The notes under the pieces: generated by a model | The model's database searches: none | What the model was told of the DNA's origin: nothing | Seen by the model: the letters and a program-made list of their open reading frames with translations, nothing else | DNA from: an uncultured Phocaeicola sp. | Lineage (GTDB): Bacteria > Bacteroidota > Bacteroidia > Bacteroidales > Bacteroidaceae | Reading direction: 5' to 3' | NCBI GenBank assembly: GCA_944319745.1 | Contig: CALUET010000014.1 | Location: 1-64,000, forward strand | Length of the DNA stretch: 64,000 bases | Part shown: positions 25,676 through 35,267 of the stretch, piece after piece | How positions within the stretch are numbered: the stretch's first letter is position 1 | How the letters are laid out: the number at the start of each line of letters is the position of its first letter | Position numbers and translations under genes: made by a program

Positions 25676-26677
25676 ATGAAAACAATTCATTCTTTCATCA
25701 TTGCATGCACAGTTGTTATCTGCACTGCCTGCAACGGCACACAAAGCCGTAAAGGTGTTTTGATCGATGCAACCATGAATACGGTTACAATCCTCGGTAC
25801 AAACGGAGACACTCTCAGCTTCAGTACGATGAATGCCGACCGCAGTCAATCTGAGAGCCTGCAAATAAACGATACACTTGAGGTATTCTTCAACGGGAAA
25901 TATGAGAATGGCATGGCAGCATCGAAACTTATATTGTACCCAAAGAATGAGTTGATCGGCGGGAAACGAGACGCACACGGATGCCTTTCTTCCGCAGGTT
26001 ATACATGGAGCGAAGTGAGAAAAGACTGCATACGCCTGTTCGAATCAGGCATACGAACCAAAGCAACCGACGGAAGCGGCCGCACGGTCTTCATCGTATT
26101 CAGTTCCGACTCGACAAAAACAGAACTGTTTTTCTCCGATAATCAACCCACGGAGATTTTAGACCGACGCCAACTTGCATCCGGCCGGTACGCATGGAAC
26201 ATAGAAGATGACGATACAAAGAATGTAAGACTTATCGACGGGGTGTGGACCATAAGCCAACGAGACTCCGTAATCTACCGCGAAGAATCCCCCTTCAACC
26301 GCCCCGAATTAGGAAAGACACAGGTAAATACTTACGAAGGATTACTGCCCGCCGCTTCATGCCCCGGCATCGTTTACACACTAATTACCAAAAATCAGGA
26401 GCATAGCGGGGACGGCATCTTCACACTCATCCTGACTTATAAAGAAGCCGAAGACGGGCAAGACAAAACATTTACCTGTTTCGGTAAACGTTTTACGCAG
26501 CGCGGCATGCCGGGAGACAACGATGCTACCGTATGGCAATGCGTAAGTGAAGACAAAAACACGACATTCAATTTCCTGGTAAAAGACGAATCGACACTTA
26601 TCTTGTTGAACGATAAATTTGAAAGTAATTCACCGGAAGAGAACTTCACCCTGAAAAGATTGGACAAAGAAGGGTAA
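25676..26677 (+). CDS. NlpE-like lipoprotein
   Basis: A 333-residue lipoprotein: lipobox ICTAC (Cys19) after a hydrophobic signal. Three parts are visible: a small beta domain (about 25-90), a segment GCLSSAGYTWSEVRKDCIRLFE (about 103-124) of a Cys-containing type seen in envelope proteins, and a C-terminal NlpE-like domain starting YEGLLPAASCPGI. In NlpE the equivalent motif is Y-x-G-x-L-P-C-A-D-C; here the first Cys is Ala, so only one Cys of the pair remains. NlpE senses envelope stress and copper in enterobacteria; the role here is unknown. Confidence 0.75.
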   Translation: MKTIHSFIIACTVVICTACNGTQSRKGVLIDATMNTVTILGTNGDTLSFSTMNADRSQSESLQINDTLEVFFNGKYENGMAASKLILYPKNELIGGKRDAHGCLSSAGYTWSEVRKDCIRLFESGIRTKATDGSGRTVFIVFSSDSTKTELFFSDNQPTEILDRRQLASGRYAWNIEDDDTKNVRLIDGVWTISQRDSVIYREESPFNRPELGKTQVNTYEGLLPAASCPGIVYTLITKNQEHSGDGIFTLILTYKEAEDGQDKTFTCFGKRFTQRGMPGDNDATVWQCVSEDKNTTFNFLVKDESTLILLNDKFESNSPEENFTLKRLDKEG

Positions 26678-26692
26678 CAATGATAAAAAACA

Positions 26693-26721
26693 AATGCGGC
26701 TTTCTCACGAAAGACCGCATT
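26693..26721 (+). terminator. Terminator of the NlpE-like gene
   Basis: AATGCGGCTTTC (26693-26704), loop TCAC, then GAAAGACCGCATT (26709-26721): a 12-bp stem with one extra base, followed by the pyrimidine run CTTTCTCTC. It lies 15 nt after the stop. Confidence 0.6.
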
Positions 26722-26801
26722 CTTTCTCTCAGTATTTTTCGGTGTTTTACCTGTTTTCTTTCCAAATTCTCGTATCTTTGCTCTGACAAAACTTAATAAA
26801 C

Positions 26802-27548
26802 ATGCCTACAAGCGACAGTCTCGTTATCATTCCTACGTATAACGAGAAAGAAAATATTGAAAATATAATCCGGACCATTTTCAAGCTGGAACACATTTTT
26901 CATGTCCTAATCGTAGAAGATAATTCCCCGGACGGCACGGCAAGTATCGTAAAACATCTGCAGGAAGAATTTCCCGAGCGCCTGTTCATGATAGAACGTA
27001 ACGGGAAATTAGGATTGGGAACGGCCTATATCGCCGGATTTAAATGGGGACTGTCGCAAGGATACGACTATTTGTTTGAAATGGACGCGGACTTCAGTCA
27101 CAACCCGGAAGACCTTCCCCGCCTTTATAAAGCGTGTCATTCCGACGGATACGACGTGGCAATCGGTTCACGTTATATAAGCGGAGTAAACGTAGTAAAC
27201 TGGCCCATGGGACGGGTACTGATGTCGTATTTTGCATCAAAGTACGTCCGTTTCATTACAGGCCTGCCCATTCACGACACAACATCCGGATTTAAATGCT
27301 ACCGCAAAGAAGTCCTTCAGACAATTTCCCTGGATAAAGTCCGCTTCAAAGGCTATGCTTTTCAAATAGAAATGAAGTTCACTGCATACAAATACGGTTT
27401 TAAAATAGTAGAAATACCGGTTATCTTTGTAAACAGAGTGCTGGGAACTTCAAAAATGAACAGCAGCATTTTCGGAGAAGCCGTATTCGGAGTCATCCGT
27501 TTAAAGTGGAACAGTTTGTTTAAGAAATACCCTTGTAAAAAGAAATAA
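26802..27548 (+). CDS. Polyprenol-phosphate mannosyltransferase-like GT2
   Basis: A 248-residue family-2 glycosyltransferase related to dolichol/polyprenol monophosphomannose synthases, which make lipid-linked mannose for envelope glycosylation. Motifs: SLVIIPTYNEKENI, VEDNSPDGT, EMDADFSHNPEDLPRL (the DXD-like metal site), IGSRYISGV and FKCYRKEVL. No C-terminal membrane domain, as in DPM1-type enzymes. Bacteroidales O-glycosylate many exported proteins, so this could supply donor sugar (inference). A -7 box TATCTTTG lies at 26773-26780. pyrC starts 1 bp after its stop. Confidence 0.88.
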   Translation: MPTSDSLVIIPTYNEKENIENIIRTIFKLEHIFHVLIVEDNSPDGTASIVKHLQEEFPERLFMIERNGKLGLGTAYIAGFKWGLSQGYDYLFEMDADFSHNPEDLPRLYKACHSDGYDVAIGSRYISGVNVVNWPMGRVLMSYFASKYVRFITGLPIHDTTSGFKCYRKEVLQTISLDKVRFKGYAFQIEMKFTAYKYGFKIVEIPVIFVNRVLGTSKMNSSIFGEAVFGVIRLKWNSLFKKYPCKKK

Positions 27549-27549
27549 T

Positions 27550-28890
27550 ATGACAAGTACGTGGATACACAATGCCATAATCGTCAACGAAGGACGACAG
27601 TTTAGCGGTTCTATCGTAATAGAAGGAGAATTCATACGCGAGGTTCTTGAAGGAGACAAGGCGCCTTCACATCCTTACGACACGGCCATCGACGCGAAAG
27701 GCTGTTATCTTATCCCGGGAATTATTGATGATCATGTTCATTTTCGCGATCCGGGACTGACACAGAAAGCCGACATGTTCACCGAAACGGCGGCGGCAGC
27801 AGCCGGAGGCGTCACCTCGTTTATGGACATGCCCAACTGCGTTCCCCAAACAACAACGCTTGAGGCACTGGAAAACAAATTCACCGATGCGGCAAACAAA
27901 TGCATCGTGAACTACTCTTTTTACTTTGGCGCGACCAACAACAATACCGCCCTTCTGGCAAAACTCGACAAGAAACATGTGTGCGGAGTGAAAGTCTTTA
28001 TGGGAGCCAGCACGGGGAATATGTTGGTAGACCGCATTGATTCGCTAAAACGTATCTTTTCTGAGTCGCCCATACTGATAGCTACTCATTGCGAAGACCA
28101 GAATATTATCCGACAAAATACGGAGGTTTTCAAAAAATCTCAGGGAGAAGATCCAGACATAACCTGTCATCCCTTGATACGCAGCGAGGAAGCTTGTTAT
28201 CAGTCGTCGGCGCTTGCCATAAAACTGGCCAAGGAAACAGGAGCCAGACTGCATATTCTGCATGTCAGCACCGCCCGCGAGTTGAGCCTTTTCGAAGACA
28301 AACCCATCAAAGAAAAACGAATCACAGCCGAAGCCTGTGTGTCTCATTTGTTTTTTTGCGATGAAGATTATAAAACACTTGGGGCACGTATCAAATGCAA
28401 TCCCTCCATAAAAACGCGCCACGACAGGGATGCTTTACGTAAAGCATTATCGGGAAATCGTCTGGACGTCATCGGGACTGACCATGCCCCTCACCTTTTA
28501 CAAGAAAAACAAGGCGGCGCTCTGAAAGCCGTATCGGGAATGCCTTCCATACAATTCTCGTTGGTCAGCATTTTCGAGCTGGTAAAAGAAGGCATATTAA
28601 CCGTTGAACAACTTGTTCAAAAGATGTGTCATGCGCCGGCCGAGCTGTACAACATAGAAAAACGCGGCTATATCCGTCCGGGATTCCGGGCCGACCTTGT
28701 GATACTTAACCCCGAACACGAATGGGAAGTTACCGCAGACTGCATCGAAAGTAAGTGCGGATGGAGCCCCATGGAAGGGAAAATTTTCCATTCACGCGTA
28801 GAGAAAACATTCGTAAACGGGGCCGTTGTCTACGAAAACGGAACGGTAAACAAAGACAATCGCGGTCTGGCTTTAACTTTCGAACGCTAA
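27550..28890 (+). CDS. pyrC: Dihydroorotase
   Basis: A 446-residue amidohydrolase of the class I dihydroorotase type that cyclises carbamoyl-aspartate in pyrimidine synthesis. Metal ligands are visible: DHVHFRDPG (H62, H64), the lysine for carboxylation in CGVKVFMGASTG (K148), ILIATHCED, LHILHVST and the catalytic DVIGTDHAPH. Full length. It begins 1 bp after the mannosyltransferase and precedes the MetH-activation-like gene by 3 bp, so all three are one transcript although their pathways differ. Confidence 0.94.
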   Translation: MTSTWIHNAIIVNEGRQFSGSIVIEGEFIREVLEGDKAPSHPYDTAIDAKGCYLIPGIIDDHVHFRDPGLTQKADMFTETAAAAAGGVTSFMDMPNCVPQTTTLEALENKFTDAANKCIVNYSFYFGATNNNTALLAKLDKKHVCGVKVFMGASTGNMLVDRIDSLKRIFSESPILIATHCEDQNIIRQNTEVFKKSQGEDPDITCHPLIRSEEACYQSSALAIKLAKETGARLHILHVSTARELSLFEDKPIKEKRITAEACVSHLFFCDEDYKTLGARIKCNPSIKTRHDRDALRKALSGNRLDVIGTDHAPHLLQEKQGGALKAVSGMPSIQFSLVSIFELVKEGILTVEQLVQKMCHAPAELYNIEKRGYIRPGFRADLVILNPEHEWEVTADCIESKCGWSPMEGKIFHSRVEKTFVNGAVVYENGTVNKDNRGLALTFER

Positions 28891-28893
28891 CCT

Positions 28894-29796
28894 ATGCAAA
28901 CAGAAACGACCATCATCAGCTACGAAATACGTCAACTGATCCGATATATCAACTGGGGTTATTTCTTTCACGCCTGGGGCTTCCCGCTACAATTTGCCGG
29001 CATGATGGAAAAAGACGAGGGCGATTTACATAAAAGAACACCGCTTTCAACGCAACGGAACGGGGAAAATCGGCAACAGGATGAAGCCTTTCGGTTATAC
29101 GAAGAGGCAGTCTGTCTGCTGAATAAAGTGGATGGCTCATATAAAGTCCGTGCCATTTACCGGCTGATGAATGCAAATTCCGACGGCGACGACCTTTTAT
29201 TGGGAGATATTCGCATACCGCTTCTACGGCAACAGACACATTCTCATCCCGATGAACCTTACATGTGTCTAAGTGATTTTGTACGCCCTTTATCGCACGG
29301 AACGGCAGACACCGTAGGTATTTTTGCAACAACGATCGATGAAGACATGGAACTTCCCTACAAAAACGACGTATATCAATCCATGCTTATCAAGACGTTG
29401 GGAGAACGACTTGCCGAAGCGGCAGCCGAAAAGCTGCATGAAACGATACGAAAAGACATCTGGGGATATGCAAAGAACGAGAATCTTTCACCCGAAGAGC
29501 TCTTTGATTGTAAATATCAAGGCATACGTCCGGCAGTAGGATACCCGTCATTGCCGGATCTTTCCGTAAACTTTTTGCTGAACAGCCTCATCGGAATGGA
29601 GAAAATCGGGATACATCTCACGGAAAACGGCATGATGAAACCACACGCCTCCGTATGCGGTTTCATGATATCGCACCCGCATTCCCGTTATTTCAACATC
29701 GGGAAAATCGGAGAAGACCAGCTTGCCGATTATTCTGCCCGCAGAGGAATACCTGCAGAAGACCTGAAAAAATATCTCATAAAAAACCTTCAATAA
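28894..29796 (+). CDS. Standalone MetH reactivation-domain protein
   Basis: A 300-residue protein that matches the C-terminal activation domain of cobalamin-dependent methionine synthase: CLSDFVRP, a YQSMLIKTLGERLAEAAAEKLHE helix, IRKDIWGYA, the AdoMet-binding GIRPAVGYPSLPD, LTENGMMKPHASVCGFMISHPHSRYFNIG and DQLADYSARRG. In MetH this domain binds AdoMet and reduced flavodoxin to rescue oxidised cobalamin. Here it stands alone with a roughly 100-residue N-terminal extension. It probably complements a MetH lacking the domain, encoded elsewhere. It is cotranscribed with pyrC (3-bp gap) and a metallophosphoesterase (10-bp gap). Confidence 0.85.
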   Translation: MQTETTIISYEIRQLIRYINWGYFFHAWGFPLQFAGMMEKDEGDLHKRTPLSTQRNGENRQQDEAFRLYEEAVCLLNKVDGSYKVRAIYRLMNANSDGDDLLLGDIRIPLLRQQTHSHPDEPYMCLSDFVRPLSHGTADTVGIFATTIDEDMELPYKNDVYQSMLIKTLGERLAEAAAEKLHETIRKDIWGYAKNENLSPEELFDCKYQGIRPAVGYPSLPDLSVNFLLNSLIGMEKIGIHLTENGMMKPHASVCGFMISHPHSRYFNIGKIGEDQLADYSARRGIPAEDLKKYLIKNLQ

Positions 29797-29806
29797 CATC
29801 AAAGCT

Positions 29807-30958
29807 ATGATTTTTCTGAGAATAACATTCGCATTTTTAGTATTATTGCTGCTGCCAGACATCTATATATATAAGGTATATATCAGAAAATTAAAAAGCC
29901 GTATTCCAAAATATTTGCATTGGATGCCAAGCATTATCCTGTTATTATTGCTGTTGGGCTTCTTCTTTCAGCACGACAGATGGCAACAGGCTTTCGGCAT
30001 TTACCTCATCGTTGCGCTATGTATTGCCATTCCCAAAACAATATTTACCTTAGTTCATCTCATATTGAGCGGGATACGCAAGTGGTTCCGTCTGCCTCGT
30101 TTCGACCTTTTTACGGCCGGAATACTTGCAATCGCTTCGGGCATTTATATCCTTTTCGGTGCAATAAAAGGGAAAGAATACTTTCAGATTAAAAAGATTG
30201 ACTTCTACTCTTCCGATCTTCCCCAGGGCTTTGACGGCTACCGAATACTACAATTATCCGATATCCATTCGGGGAGCTGGACAGGAAACGGCAAAGCACT
30301 GGAGAAAGCAATCGCACTTTGCAATGCACAACAGGCCGATCTTGCCGTGTTCACAGGAGATCTGGTAAACAGTCGCTCCAGAGAACTGACCGAATTCATG
30401 CCTGTCTTATCGAAACTTCATGCCAAAGACGGTGTATACTCCGTGCTGGGAAACCACGACTACGGAACCTATGTTTCATGGAAAAACGAGGCGGAGCGGA
30501 TAGCAAACGTCGACTCGTTACTGATGAAAGAAAATGACATGGGATGGAAAATGCTGATGAATGATCATGTGATTCTCCGCAAAGGGAATGACTCTATTGC
30601 CCTTATCGGAGTAGAAAACAGCGGAAATCCTCCCTTCCCAGACAAGGCAGATCTCAAAAAAGCTCAGCAAGGCACAGCAAACATGTTTAAGGTTTTACTC
30701 AGCCACGATCCCACACATTGGCGAAGAGAAGTGCTTCCCAAAAGTGACATACAACTAATGTTGGCGGGACATACCCACGACATGCAAATCTCTTTATTCG
30801 GCTTTTCTCCTGCCCGATTGATTTATCATGAGCATAAGGGGCTGTACTTGGAAAACGAACGCGGTCTTTATGTCAATGTCGGACTGGGATATGTTTTATT
30901 CCCCATGCGCTTGGGCGCATGGCCGGAAATCACCGTAATTACCTTAAAAAAGAAATAA
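29807..30958 (+). CDS. Membrane-anchored calcineurin-like metallophosphoesterase
   Basis: A 383-residue inner-membrane protein. About three hydrophobic segments fill the first 130 residues; the catalytic domain then has the five metallophosphoesterase motifs: LQLSDIHSG, FTGDLVNSRS, VLGNHDYGTY, LLSHDPTHW and LAGHTHDMQ. This layout (YaeI/YkuE-like) is often linked to UDP-sugar or lipid pyrophosphate hydrolysis, but the substrate cannot be told here. It lies between the MetH-activation-like gene and plsC in the same orientation with short gaps. Confidence 0.88.
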   Translation: MIFLRITFAFLVLLLLPDIYIYKVYIRKLKSRIPKYLHWMPSIILLLLLLGFFFQHDRWQQAFGIYLIVALCIAIPKTIFTLVHLILSGIRKWFRLPRFDLFTAGILAIASGIYILFGAIKGKEYFQIKKIDFYSSDLPQGFDGYRILQLSDIHSGSWTGNGKALEKAIALCNAQQADLAVFTGDLVNSRSRELTEFMPVLSKLHAKDGVYSVLGNHDYGTYVSWKNEAERIANVDSLLMKENDMGWKMLMNDHVILRKGNDSIALIGVENSGNPPFPDKADLKKAQQGTANMFKVLLSHDPTHWRREVLPKSDIQLMLAGHTHDMQISLFGFSPARLIYHEHKGLYLENERGLYVNVGLGYVLFPMRLGAWPEITVITLKKK

Positions 30959-30982
30959 TTCAAACAATATAATACAACGATT

Positions 30983-31738
30983 ATGATAAGACTTTTATAC
31001 ATCCTCTACCAAATATGCATTGGTTTACCCATATTTCTCGTAATAACCATTCTCACCGCGCTGACAACCATGACGGGATGCTGGCTTGGAAACGGTCATT
31101 TCTGGGGATATTATCCCGGAAAGATCTGGTCGAAACTCACATGCATGCTGTTTCTTCTCCCCGTAAAAGTAAATGGACGCGAACATTTGCACGATAAAAC
31201 CTCATATGTTTTCGTGGCAAACCATCAAGGAGCATTCGACATTTTCCTCATATACGGCTTTTTAAACCGAAACTTTAAATGGATGATGAAGAAAAGTCTA
31301 CGCAAGATTCCATTCGTAGGAAAAGCGTGCGAGTCGGCCGATTTCATCTTCGTCGACAAGTCGGGACCGCGAAAAATCTACGAAACAATTAAACATGCTG
31401 AAAAAGTTCTTCAAGGAGGTACGTCGCTCGTGGTATTCCCCGAAGGAGCACGTACGTTTACAGGACGTATGGCGCGCTTTAAAAAAGGGGCATTTCAGAT
31501 GGCCGACGAATTGCAGCTTCCCGTTGTTCCGCTTACGATAAACGGCTCTTTCGATATTTTTCCGCGCACAGGCAAACTGCTTTCATGGCATCGCATGGAA
31601 CTGACAATTCATCCCCCCATCTACCCGAACGGCAAAGGGAACGAAAATATTAAAACGCTTATGGAAGAATCGTATAGAGCGATTGAGGAATCACTCCCGG
31701 AAAAATACCGCAACGAAGCAGACACATCCGCTCAATAA
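30983..31738 (+). CDS. plsC: 1-acyl-sn-glycerol-3-phosphate acyltransferase
   Basis: A 251-residue membrane acyltransferase that adds the second fatty acid in phosphatidic acid synthesis. An N-terminal membrane helix (about 5-30) is followed by the acyltransferase motifs ANHQGAFDIF (H-x4-D catalytic pair), FVDKSGPRK, VVFPEGARTFTG and PVVPLTING. Length and order fit PlsC. Last gene of the plus-strand run that starts at the mannosyltransferase; it converges with the DUF4369 lipoprotein, ending 16 bp from it with no clear terminator between. Confidence 0.88.
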   Translation: MIRLLYILYQICIGLPIFLVITILTALTTMTGCWLGNGHFWGYYPGKIWSKLTCMLFLLPVKVNGREHLHDKTSYVFVANHQGAFDIFLIYGFLNRNFKWMMKKSLRKIPFVGKACESADFIFVDKSGPRKIYETIKHAEKVLQGGTSLVVFPEGARTFTGRMARFKKGAFQMADELQLPVVPLTINGSFDIFPRTGKLLSWHRMELTIHPPIYPNGKGNENIKTLMEESYRAIEESLPEKYRNEADTSAQ

Positions 31739-31754
31739 AAAGGAAATAACAAAA

Positions 31755-32453
31755 CTAATTATCCATTCTTCTGCCGTTCATATTGTCGCGTGCTTCCGAA
31801 ACATACTTCTTAATAAGCGGATTATTCTTAAACTTTTCCGGAGCTTGATCTACAATATCTTCCAACAACGGCGTAAGAATCGGATAAGGGAACGAGTGTC
31901 CGATCATAAGAAACATACCGGCTCCCAACACATTATCGTAATTATCCTGTATAAAAGATTTCACCAGTTGATCTACTTCCCGGGATAATTCTGCACGCTG
32001 CTTGTCGATCTCCTGTTGGACAACTGCCGGATCTTGCCCGTCCATAATCATACGTGCTTCCAAACGCTCCACTTCGTCTGCGCGATCATCCAACGAATTT
32101 TTCTGGATAACAAAAGCATGAAAACAATCATTCAAGGGCGTGCCTTTTACACAAACTCCCGTTTTATCTATATTAATCGTGATTTTTCCTTTCTCAAGAA
32201 CCAGCGGCATCAAACAATTATCGCCAAGAAACAATGATGCAATAACGGCAGAATCGACAGAACCTTTCATTTCAAACAGGCCATGTATCACTTCAGATGA
32301 GTCAGCATTTACCCATTCATCGTTCGAAAAAACCTTAATGAACAATTTCTTCCCGTCGGCATTCGACACAGTTGTTGAGCCTTCTATATGATACGTTTCG
32401 CTACAAGACATGCAAAACAACGAGAAGAATAATATCAAATAAAGTTTATACAT
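31755..32453 (-). CDS. DUF4369-type lipoprotein
   Basis: A 232-residue lipoprotein with lipobox FCMSC (Cys17). The first half is a beta-rich DUF4369 domain (YHIEGSTTVSNADGKKLFIKV, LFEMKGSVDSAVIASLFLG, LVLEKGKITINID), commonly found in front of thioredoxin domains in Bacteroidota. Here no thioredoxin follows; a helical tail with DRADEVERLEARM and a C-terminal segment replace it. A minus-strand -7 box TACTTTTG lies at 32482-32489. Function unknown; envelope location is clear. Confidence 0.8.
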   Translation of the reverse strand: MYKLYLILFFSLFCMSCSETYHIEGSTTVSNADGKKLFIKVFSNDEWVNADSSEVIHGLFEMKGSVDSAVIASLFLGDNCLMPLVLEKGKITINIDKTGVCVKGTPLNDCFHAFVIQKNSLDDRADEVERLEARMIMDGQDPAVVQQEIDKQRAELSREVDQLVKSFIQDNYDNVLGAGMFLMIGHSFPYPILTPLLEDIVDQAPEKFKNNPLIKKYVSEARDNMNGRRMDN

Positions 32454-32590
32454 TTTCTATCACACTTTAAATTTCCATCAACAAAAGTACATGCTTTCAC
32501 AATGCAAGGGAAATAAATTAGCAGAATTTAAAACTAAATAGGGGAATATTACTGTTTTAAAGAGAAGAAAAGAATGAATTATTTTTTTCG

Positions 32591-32598
32591 TATCTTTG
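32591..32598 (+). promoter_or_regulatory. -7 box of the S46 peptidase gene
   Basis: TATCTTTG, 47 nt before the chosen ATG at 32646. Its position inside the longer open frame argues that the frame's first 24 codons are leader, not protein. Confidence 0.45.
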
Positions 32599-32645
32599 CG
32601 ATCCGCACGAAAAAAGAACGAATAATTTTTACACAAAAAAAACAT

Positions 32646-34811
32646 ATGAAAAAACTAAGATTAGCAGTAATGGCACTGATCTGTGCCGTATTTTCACCGG
32701 TCAAAGCGGATGAAGGTATGTGGCTTCTGCAACTGATGCAAGAACAAAACCTTGCCGACCAGATGAAAGCCCGAGGGTTAAACATAAACATTTCGGATAT
32801 ATACAACCCGAATGAAGTGACGTTAAAGGATGCCGTCGGCATTTTCGGAGGCGGTTGCACAGGTGAAATTATTTCACCCGACGGGTTAATCCTTACAAAT
32901 CACCACTGCGGATACGGTGCCATACAGCAACATAGTTCCGTAGAGCACGATTATTTAACCGATGGTTTCTGGGCAAAAAACAGATCGGAAGAGCTTCCTA
33001 CCCCGGGACTAACCTTTCGTTTTGTGGAACGCATCGTGGACATTACAGAAAAAGTAAACAGCGATATTGAAAAAGGTAAGGTTACAGAAGCAGAAGCTTT
33101 CGGTTACACTTATCTGGACGAGATGGCAAAAAAAGAATTAAAAAGCAGCGACCTAAAAGGGAAACCCGGAATATCGGCTCAAGCTTTGCCATTTTATGCC
33201 GGGAACAAATTCTATCTGTTCTTTATAAAAACCTACAGTGACATCCGCATGGTGGCAGCTCCTCCTTCATCCATCGGGAAATTCGGAGGTGAGACCGACA
33301 ACTGGATGTGGCCAAGACATACGGGCGACTTCTCCATGTTCCGCATCTATGCCGACAAAAACGGCGAGCCGGCAGAATACAGCCCGGAAAATGTTCCTCT
33401 GAAGGTGAAGAAATATCTGACAATTTCGCTGAAAGGATTGCAAGAAGGCGACTATGCCATGATTATGGGATTCCCGGGAAGTACCAGCCGTTACCTCACG
33501 GAGAGCGAAGTAAAACTGCGTATGGAAGGAACAAATATTCCGCGCATCCTCATACGCGAGGCGAGACAGGCCGTACTGAAACAGGAAATGTCAGCCAGCG
33601 ACAAGGTACGAATCCAATATGCCAGCAAGTTTGCCGCATCAAGCAATTACTGGAAAAACTCCATCGGAATGAATAAAGCCATCAAAGACAACAAGGTGTT
33701 GGAGGCCAAAGCCGCGCAGGAAGCAGCATTCTTACGGTTTGCCAAAGAGAAAAACAACAGCGAGTATTCTGAAGTAATCAGCGGGATTGATGCCTATGTT
33801 GACAGAGTTACTCCTCTACGCACGCAGGCTACATTCTTCTCTGAAGTATTCAGAAGCGGTATCGAATACAACGCTCCTTTCCTAACATTCGAAGCTTTGA
33901 AAACAGCCCTGCAGAAGAACAATAAAAAAGATATTGAAAACTCACTCGAAGACTTGAAAAAACAATATGCCAGCGTGCATAACAAAGACTATGATCATGA
34001 GGTCGATCGCAAAGTAGCAAAAGCACTTCTCCCGCTATATGCCGAAAAAGTTCCGGCAGAAGCTCTGCCCGATTTCTACAAGACAATACAAACGCGCTTC
34101 GCAGGCAACTACGAAAAGTATGTGGATGCCCTCTATGATGAGACCATCTTTGGCAACGAAAAGAACTTTAACGCCTTCATCAGCAATCCAACGATCGAGG
34201 CTATCGACAACGATTTGGCCATACAATATTCGGAGGACAAGCAGGCGACACAGAAAAAACTTTCCGACAAATTATCTGAAGCAAGCCAGGATATCGAGTT
34301 GTTGCACAAGACATATGTTCGCGGACTCTGCGAGATGTATGCTCCTACGCCCAAGGCTCCGGATGCAAACTTCACCATTCGTCTCACATACGGCAACGTA
34401 AAATCGTACGATCCTAAAGACGGAGTACACTATAAGTACTATACTACACTGAAAGGCGTCATGGAAAAGGAAGATCCGAATAACCCGGAATTTGTGGTTC
34501 CAACGAAATTGAAGGAGCTGTACGAGCGGAAAGATTACGGACGTTATGCCCTTCCCAACGGAGAAATGCCGACGTGTTTCCTGACAACCAACGACATCAC
34601 CGGAGGAAATTCCGGTTCTCCTGTCTTGAACGGAAACGGGGAACTGATTGGAGCCGCCTTCGACGGCAACTGGGAATCTCTCAGCGGAGATATAAATTTC
34701 GACAATAATCTGCAACGGTGCATCGCCGTCGACATCCGCTACATTCTGTTCATTGTTGACAAATTGGGAGGATGTCAGAACCTGATCAACGAGATGAACA
34801 TCGTGGAATAA
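32646..34811 (+). CDS. S46-family dipeptidyl-peptidase (DPP7/DPP11 type)
   Basis: About 721 residues, exported: I start at the ATG giving [21 protein letters not shown], a good signal peptide, and not at the earlier ATG of the frame, which precedes the promoter box. The serine-protease triad motifs are plain: [14 protein letters not shown] (His), [21 protein letters not shown] (Asp) and [24 protein letters not shown] (Ser). S46 enzymes trim dipeptides from peptides in the periplasm of asaccharolytic or protein-using Bacteroidota. I cannot decide between DPP7 and DPP11 specificity from these motifs. It stands alone, ending at a strong terminator. Confidence 0.92.
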   Translation: MKKLRLAVMALICAVFSPVKADEGMWLLQLMQEQNLADQMKARGLNINISDIYNPNEVTLKDAVGIFGGGCTGEIISPDGLILTNHHCGYGAIQQHSSVEHDYLTDGFWAKNRSEELPTPGLTFRFVERIVDITEKVNSDIEKGKVTEAEAFGYTYLDEMAKKELKSSDLKGKPGISAQALPFYAGNKFYLFFIKTYSDIRMVAAPPSSIGKFGGETDNWMWPRHTGDFSMFRIYADKNGEPAEYSPENVPLKVKKYLTISLKGLQEGDYAMIMGFPGSTSRYLTESEVKLRMEGTNIPRILIREARQAVLKQEMSASDKVRIQYASKFAASSNYWKNSIGMNKAIKDNKVLEAKAAQEAAFLRFAKEKNNSEYSEVISGIDAYVDRVTPLRTQATFFSEVFRSGIEYNAPFLTFEALKTALQKNNKKDIENSLEDLKKQYASVHNKDYDHEVDRKVAKALLPLYAEKVPAEALPDFYKTIQTRFAGNYEKYVDALYDETIFGNEKNFNAFISNPTIEAIDNDLAIQYSEDKQATQKKLSDKLSEASQDIELLHKTYVRGLCEMYAPTPKAPDANFTIRLTYGNVKSYDPKDGVHYKYYTTLKGVMEKEDPNNPEFVVPTKLKELYERKDYGRYALPNGEMPTCFLTTNDITGGNSGSPVLNGNGELIGAAFDGNWESLSGDINFDNNLQRCIAVDIRYILFIVDKLGGCQNLINEMNIVE

Positions 34812-34872
34812 TCCCGGTAAATACCGAAAACCAACCATACAGGAAGGCAAAAGACTGCCATCCTGCATAAAA

Positions 34873-34908
34873 AAGGGCGGGGCGTTTCTTCCGAAACACC
34901 CCGCCCTT
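34873..34908. terminator. Terminator between the S46 peptidase and small membrane protein genes
   Basis: AAGGGCGGGGCGTTTC (34873-34888) pairs with GAAACACCCCGCCCTT (34893-34908), one mismatch, 4-nt loop. The T run is strong on the minus strand (TTTTTT), serving the small membrane protein operon, and weak on the plus strand. Confidence 0.8.
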
Positions 34909-34925
34909 CCATATAAAACGTCTTG

Positions 34926-35267
34926 TTATTCTTTTTCTTTCTTTTCCTCCTGCGGAATACGGAATGCCGTATAAAGTTCCAAAACCGCAGCAATTGTCAG
35001 AAACACCACCCATTCGTTTCGCTTCCAAAGAAGCATCATTACTCCCGACACAACCAATAAAACAGCTCCTATGATCTGCTGATTCCGCAAACGACGTATA
35101 ATAAAATTCTGTCCTTTATAACCGCAAATCACCTGAACATAGGCAAACATTACGGCACCGGCCAAATAAACATAAGGAGCCCACGGCAACTTTGTTATCT
35201 GAATGGCGGCGCCAACCAACAAAAGTACGGCACCGACTGCCGAAATTATTGAATACCATTTACTCAT
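34926..35267 (-). CDS. Small four-helix membrane protein
   Basis: A 113-residue inner-membrane protein with about four hydrophobic segments (roughly 5-22, 30-50, 64-82, 86-104) and a charged tail EEKKEKE. No domain I recognise. It overlaps the end of the DivIC-like gene by 8 bp, so it is translationally coupled to it; a role near the division site or envelope is only a guess. Terminated by the hairpin at 34873-34908. Confidence 0.75.
   Translation of the reverse strand: MSKWYSIISAVGAVLLLVGAAIQITKLPWAPYVYLAGAVMFAYVQVICGYKGQNFIIRRLRNQQIIGAVLLVVSGVMMLLWKRNEWVVFLTIAAVLELYTAFRIPQEEKKEKE

Noticed and set aside
32574-32645. N-terminal extension of the S46 peptidase frame
   Set aside because: It precedes a proper signal peptide and contains the gene's -7 promoter box.
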